The position numbers and the translations under genes are program-made. A stretch of 15,863 bases of DNA from positions 1-15,863 of the forward strand of contig JACQRR010000071.1 in assembly GCA_016206365.1 (NCBI GenBank), given 5' to 3'. The notes beneath the pieces are model-generated. The model saw only the letters and a program-made list of their open reading frames with translations. It did not search any database and had not been told where the DNA came from. Origin of the DNA: Candidatus Roizmanbacteria bacterium. Lineage in GTDB: Bacteria > Patescibacteriota > Microgenomatia > UBA1406 > GWC2-37-13. Shown piece by piece: positions 13,329-15,863 of this stretch. Position 1 is the first letter of the stretch. Each line of letters begins with the position of its first letter.

Positions 13329-14690
13329 ATGGGAAGAGCAGAGGATACATCTAATCAGAGAGGTCCATCTTTGTCGATGGGGAGAGAAATTGAAATAGAC
13401 GGCAAAACTTTTTATAGAAGAGGAGAACTTGATATGAGCATTCCAGATCATATTGTCTTAGCAAATAGGGCGGTAGAATCTGGTATTCACGTGCGTTTTG
13501 CTCCTGGGACAAATGAATTCGGTGGCAAAGAAGCAGATATTCTCTGGTGTTGCTATGTATCAAAAGAGCAATTAGGGAGTTGGGATGATTTTTGGCTTGA
13601 GCATTATCTTCGGCCACAATTATGGCAACAAAGTCACAAAGTTGCAATATGGAAAGGAGAGCTTGTTTGGATTACGGATAGTCAACAAGCTCCCCAAGAA
13701 AAGGGTGATATTGAACTTCTTTCACTTACTGGTGAAACTCTAGCAGTTCCTAGAGGATCTTTTTACAGCCAAGTCGGTCTCTGTCTTACGTCAGAAGAAT
13801 CAATACTAAGAAGAATTGCTGGAGAGAGCGGAATTCAGGTTCATTTGCAGGATTTTGACTTAGCTCGAAAAAATCCTCTCTCGACCTTATGGGTGGCTCA
13901 AGGCCACAAGCCAGATCTGCAAGAACTAGTTGGCAGATATTTTCTAAGAGAAATAGTTGGGGAGGAGGCTGGCCTGCAAACTCTTCGATACACTCTTGCC
14001 AACGCTAAAAAAGATCCATTTGATAAAGAGGGAAGATTAGAAAGGAATAATTTGACGCAGTTGATCTACGGGGCAACTGAAGATGTTGTATCCCAAGCAA
14101 GAACAAAATATGGAGATGCTCCTAAAATTACAATAGAAGCAGGGAGCATAACTAAAATACCTATCAACATGTTGGTAAGATTGCCAGCTATGGCTGTTTT
14201 ATTTCTCCAATCTCAAGCTTCTTTTTCAGAAAAACCATTGCAGATCAGTTTTGAAATTTCTAACGAACGCTGGCTAAATTGGCCTAATAGGGGAGACTGT
14301 TTTAAAGATGGTTATACTGTTGTGTTTGTAGTAGGCTCTACAAAGGATATTCTTAGATTTGAGTTAAACACATTTAGAAAAGCTGAATTTCCAGAGGACG
14401 GCATTCTTCCAAGTGGAGTTGGTTACTATTGCTCATTTTGGGCCAATGTTTCCCCTCTGCAACCAACAAATAGTTGGGATGGAAAAGCATTTACAGAAGA
14501 AATTAATGAGTCCGTTCATAAAGCAGGAGAGGCAGCGAGTTTCAGATTAAATGAAGTTGGTGGACACAGAGAATATGAGAGAAAGCATTATAGTTCGCTC
14601 GGATATTATCAGGAATTGGTGAGAAAATTGGGATATGTAGAAGTATTGCTCAACCTTCTTGAACGTTCACTTTTTGAAAAAGTTAAATAA
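13329..14690 (+). CDS. Large soluble protein of unknown function, 453 residues
   Basis: No family recognised. The protein has no signal peptide or membrane helix. It contains several Trp- and Cys-bearing stretches (ADILWCCYVSKEQLGSWDDFWLEHYLRPQLW, about residues 69-99) and paired segments that open with a similar idea: VESGIHVRFAPG (50-61) and GESGIQVHLQDF (165-176), each followed by a W-containing strand (DILWCC; STLWVA). This hints at two related domains of about 110-120 residues in the first half. A central part (about 215-300) is helical and the C-terminal part (305-400) looks beta-rich. ATG at 13329 lies 7 nt after a consensus -10. The gene stands alone between the HAD remnant and the convergent response regulator. 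Confidence 0.7.
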   Translation: MGRAEDTSNQRGPSLSMGREIEIDGKTFYRRGELDMSIPDHIVLANRAVESGIHVRFAPGTNEFGGKEADILWCCYVSKEQLGSWDDFWLEHYLRPQLWQQSHKVAIWKGELVWITDSQQAPQEKGDIELLSLTGETLAVPRGSFYSQVGLCLTSEESILRRIAGESGIQVHLQDFDLARKNPLSTLWVAQGHKPDLQELVGRYFLREIVGEEAGLQTLRYTLANAKKDPFDKEGRLERNNLTQLIYGATEDVVSQARTKYGDAPKITIEAGSITKIPINMLVRLPAMAVLFLQSQASFSEKPLQISFEISNERWLNWPNRGDCFKDGYTVVFVVGSTKDILRFELNTFRKAEFPEDGILPSGVGYYCSFWANVSPLQPTNSWDGKAFTEEINESVHKAGEAASFRLNEVGGHREYERKHYSSLGYYQELVRKLGYVEVLLNLLERSLFEKVK

Positions 14691-14749
14691 CAGCCAGAGT
14701 TTAACCTTGAGAGTTAAAGATGGATTCAAGAAGCCACGTGTGGGTTAAT

Positions 14750-15121
14750 TTATTTTTGTCCTTTTAGGACTGATTGGATTTTTTGGACGATTTGCTCCAG
14801 ACTCACGTTGGTTTTGATAAGGTAACCTTTTATCTCGGGCTTTTTTACTAATTGTTTTATATTAGAAAGCATAAGATTAGTGAGGATAAGTATAGGAATT
14901 TTTTTCTTGATTAATTTTTTGTATCGGTTGTAGAATTTGATTCCATCCATCTTGGTCATGATCAAATCAAGAAGAATGAGGTCGATCGAGGATTTTTGCA
15001 GAGCGCGCAGTCCTTCCTCGCCATTAGCCGCCTCAACAACGCCTAGATTAGAATCTCTAAGTATTTCCGAAAGGATTTGTCTATATTCTTCATCGTCTTC
15101 GACGAGAAGAACTGTTTGCAT
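14750..15121 (-). CDS. Stand-alone CheY-like response regulator
   Basis: A single receiver domain of 123 residues without an output domain. It begins MQTVLLVEDDEEY with the acidic pair E8-D9/D10. The phospho-acceptor is D52 in LILLDLIM, the switch Thr is T81 (LILTN) and the conserved Lys is K103 (YLIKT). It would receive phosphate from a histidine kinase and act through protein contacts. I chose ATG at 15121 rather than the in-frame ATG at 15130: the latter overlaps the -10 TAGAAT (15129-15134) of a consensus promoter, so it would not be in the transcript. No intact kinase gene is next to it, but just upstream is a short scrap that reads like the end of one. Its kinase partner must be elsewhere or lost. 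Confidence 0.85.
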   Translation of the reverse strand: MQTVLLVEDDEEYRQILSEILRDSNLGVVEAANGEEGLRALQKSSIDLILLDLIMTKMDGIKFYNRYKKLIKKKIPILILTNLMLSNIKQLVKKPEIKGYLIKTNVSLEQIVQKIQSVLKGQK

Positions 15122-15128
15122 GAATCCC

Positions 15129-15157
15129 ATTCTATGTCTTTTTCAAAGGTATGTCAA
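15129..15157 (-). promoter_or_regulatory. Consensus promoter of the response regulator
   Basis: TTGACA (15152-15157), a 17-nt spacer and TAGAAT (15129-15134), 7 nt before ATG at 15121. The promoter lies within the former kinase coding sequence: its TAG stop is part of the -10. Confidence 0.65.
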
Positions 15158-15200
15158 GGTGAAAAGTGGCGCCGACTTTCTCCTCGCTGAGTCTTTTTAT
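15132..15200 (-). pseudogene. Probable 3' remnant of a histidine kinase gene
   Basis: On the minus strand the bases between the sortase stop and the response regulator read IKRLSEEKVGATFHLDIPLKKT and a TAG stop (15132-15134). The G-A-T-F-x-x-x-I-P ending is what closes the ATPase domain of many histidine kinases (G-x-T-F-x-x-x-L-P). A kinase gene directly before its receiver gene is a common order. Only about 22 codons remain; the frame is closed upstream by a TGA inside the sortase gene. I infer a deletion that removed the kinase and joined the sortase gene to its last codons. The evidence is short, so chance is possible. Confidence 0.45.
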
Positions 15201-15790
15201 TCAAGGAGCTGGGAAAAGATGATGGTTCGGTGAGAATAATTTTTTTCTAAAGGATTCCAGGCGCCGGTACAGGTAATCAAATTTAACCTCTTTTGCGAAC
15301 TTTTGCCAAAGACTTTGTCGATTGGGACCTGATCGTAAGGATAAATGACTTTATCGGTCACGGTGAATCTATTTTCTTTTCCGGTTTGATCAGTTATAAT
15401 GATTTCGTCTCCGGGCTCGACTATTTTGAGATTGTAGAATATCGCCCCTTCGCCAGTGGCTGAATCCAAGTGTCCTGCTATGACGGCATTGCCCGCCTCT
15501 CCCGGCTTAGACCCCAACGAATACCAGCCAACCACGTTTATATCCTGAGGAAGCTGCATCTTGCCATTTTCATCTGTGCCTACCGGTTCGATCGGGGCTG
15601 CTACTTGAATTTTTGGAATAGAAACGGACGCGGGTTGGACAATGGTTGGGGTTGGCGTAGCAGTTGGGGTTGCTATTGTGGTCGGGGGGGGATAGAAATT
15701 GATTGATTTTTCTTCCAAGGCTGAATCTGTCTGGGCAAATATGAGCAGGCCGGCAAGTATGAGTAGCAAAAATATATTTAAGCGTGACAT
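15197..15790 (-). CDS. Sortase, class E/F-like
   Basis: A 197-residue membrane-anchored transpeptidase. An N-terminal helix (residues 4-20) is followed by a Pro/Thr linker with repeated TPT units (35-52) and the sortase beta-barrel (about 56-197). Catalytic residues are H107 in VIAGHLDS, C174 in LITCTGAW and R188 in SHRTIIF. The words SIPKIQVAAPIEPVG and GNAVIAGHLDS are typical of the class E/F group. It should cut a sorting signal on an exported protein and join it to a cell-wall or pilin amine. No protein in this window carries a visible sorting motif, so its substrates are elsewhere. ATG at 15790 lies 10 nt after an extended -10 (TGGTATAAT). Its stop directly precedes the kinase scrap. Confidence 0.85.
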   Translation of the reverse strand: MSRLNIFLLLILAGLLIFAQTDSALEEKSINFYPPPTTIATPTATPTPTIVQPASVSIPKIQVAAPIEPVGTDENGKMQLPQDINVVGWYSLGSKPGEAGNAVIAGHLDSATGEGAIFYNLKIVEPGDEIIITDQTGKENRFTVTDKVIYPYDQVPIDKVFGKSSQKRLNLITCTGAWNPLEKNYSHRTIIFSQLLE

Positions 15791-15800
15791 AGGAGAGTTT

Positions 15801-15809
15801 ATTATACCA
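15801..15809 (-). promoter_or_regulatory. Extended -10 (TGGTATAAT) of the sortase gene
   Basis: A perfect TATAAT (15801-15806) with the upstream TG; it ends 10 nt before the ATG. No clear -35. Confidence 0.5.
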
Positions 15810-15829
15810 TAAATATCCAGTTTAGGGCC

Positions 15830-15863
15830 TTAAATTAATTCTTTTAAGTATTTATCTGGTTTA
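15830..15863 (-). CDS. Possible 3' end of an upstream gene
   Basis: The minus strand at the window edge reads KPDKYLKELI and then TAA (15830-15832). The gene density and the separate promoter of the sortase make a neighbouring gene end plausible, but ten codons are too few to prove it. Confidence 0.25.
   Translation of the reverse strand, partial: KPDKYLKELI

Noticed and set aside
1..15863. Recoded UGA (as in Gracilibacteria/SR1)
   Set aside because: Genes end naturally at TGA and no frame needs TGA read-through to reach a full domain.

Overview
The window is an AT-rich, densely packed piece of a bacterial chromosome. I infer a Candidate Phyla Radiation / Patescibacteria genome, most likely Microgenomates-like. 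The grounds are short intergenic gaps, many single-gene units, small membrane-anchored proteins without close named families, TGA used as an ordinary stop (5052-5054, 7711-7713), and very few Shine-Dalgarno sequences. Several start codons lie only 5-10 nt behind a -10 hexamer, as expected for leaderless mRNAs. I see no rRNA, tRNA, CRISPR array, phage module or transposase gene. Lineage is inference from style, not from a marker gene.

Layout. 1-680: the 3' end of a membrane protein and a convergent 55-residue membrane protein. 698-882: a nested inverted-repeat element. 927-3835: a HAD phosphatase of the phosphomannomutase/sucrose-phosphatase type, a membrane-anchored C39-like peptidase with TPRs, and an L,D-transpeptidase. 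3901-5054: a 26-bp perfect palindrome followed by a PQQ-type sugar dehydrogenase. 5049-7106 (minus strand): an unknown protein, then a coupled pair made of a patatin-like lipase and an altered CDP-alcohol phosphatidyltransferase. 7156-8682: a His-rich anchored protein and an unknown protein. 8825-8946: a second inverted-repeat element. 9027-11254 (minus strand): a 649-residue secreted protein with 54 cysteines, coupled to a small membrane protein with three Y-x-N-P-F motifs. 11322-12797: a GT-C type membrane glycosyltransferase. 12878-13209: a wrecked HAD gene split by a third inverted-repeat element with 12-bp perfect ends. 13329-14690: an unknown protein. 14750-15790 (minus strand): a stand-alone response regulator, a scrap of what looks like its lost histidine kinase, and a class E/F-like sortase.

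Functional reading. Most recognisable proteins act at the cell surface: L,D-transpeptidase and sortase (wall), GT-C glycosyltransferase (glycan), C39-like peptidase, secreted dehydrogenase, Cys-rich surface protein. The patatin/CDP-alcohol transferase pair points to remodelling of lipids, possibly scavenged ones. The most novel items are the strictly spaced cysteine modules, the phosphatidyltransferase that keeps all four aspartates but has lost the AR and second glycine, the inverted-repeat elements (one sitting inside a dead gene), and the consistent leaderless promoter pattern, which also corrects several start sites.
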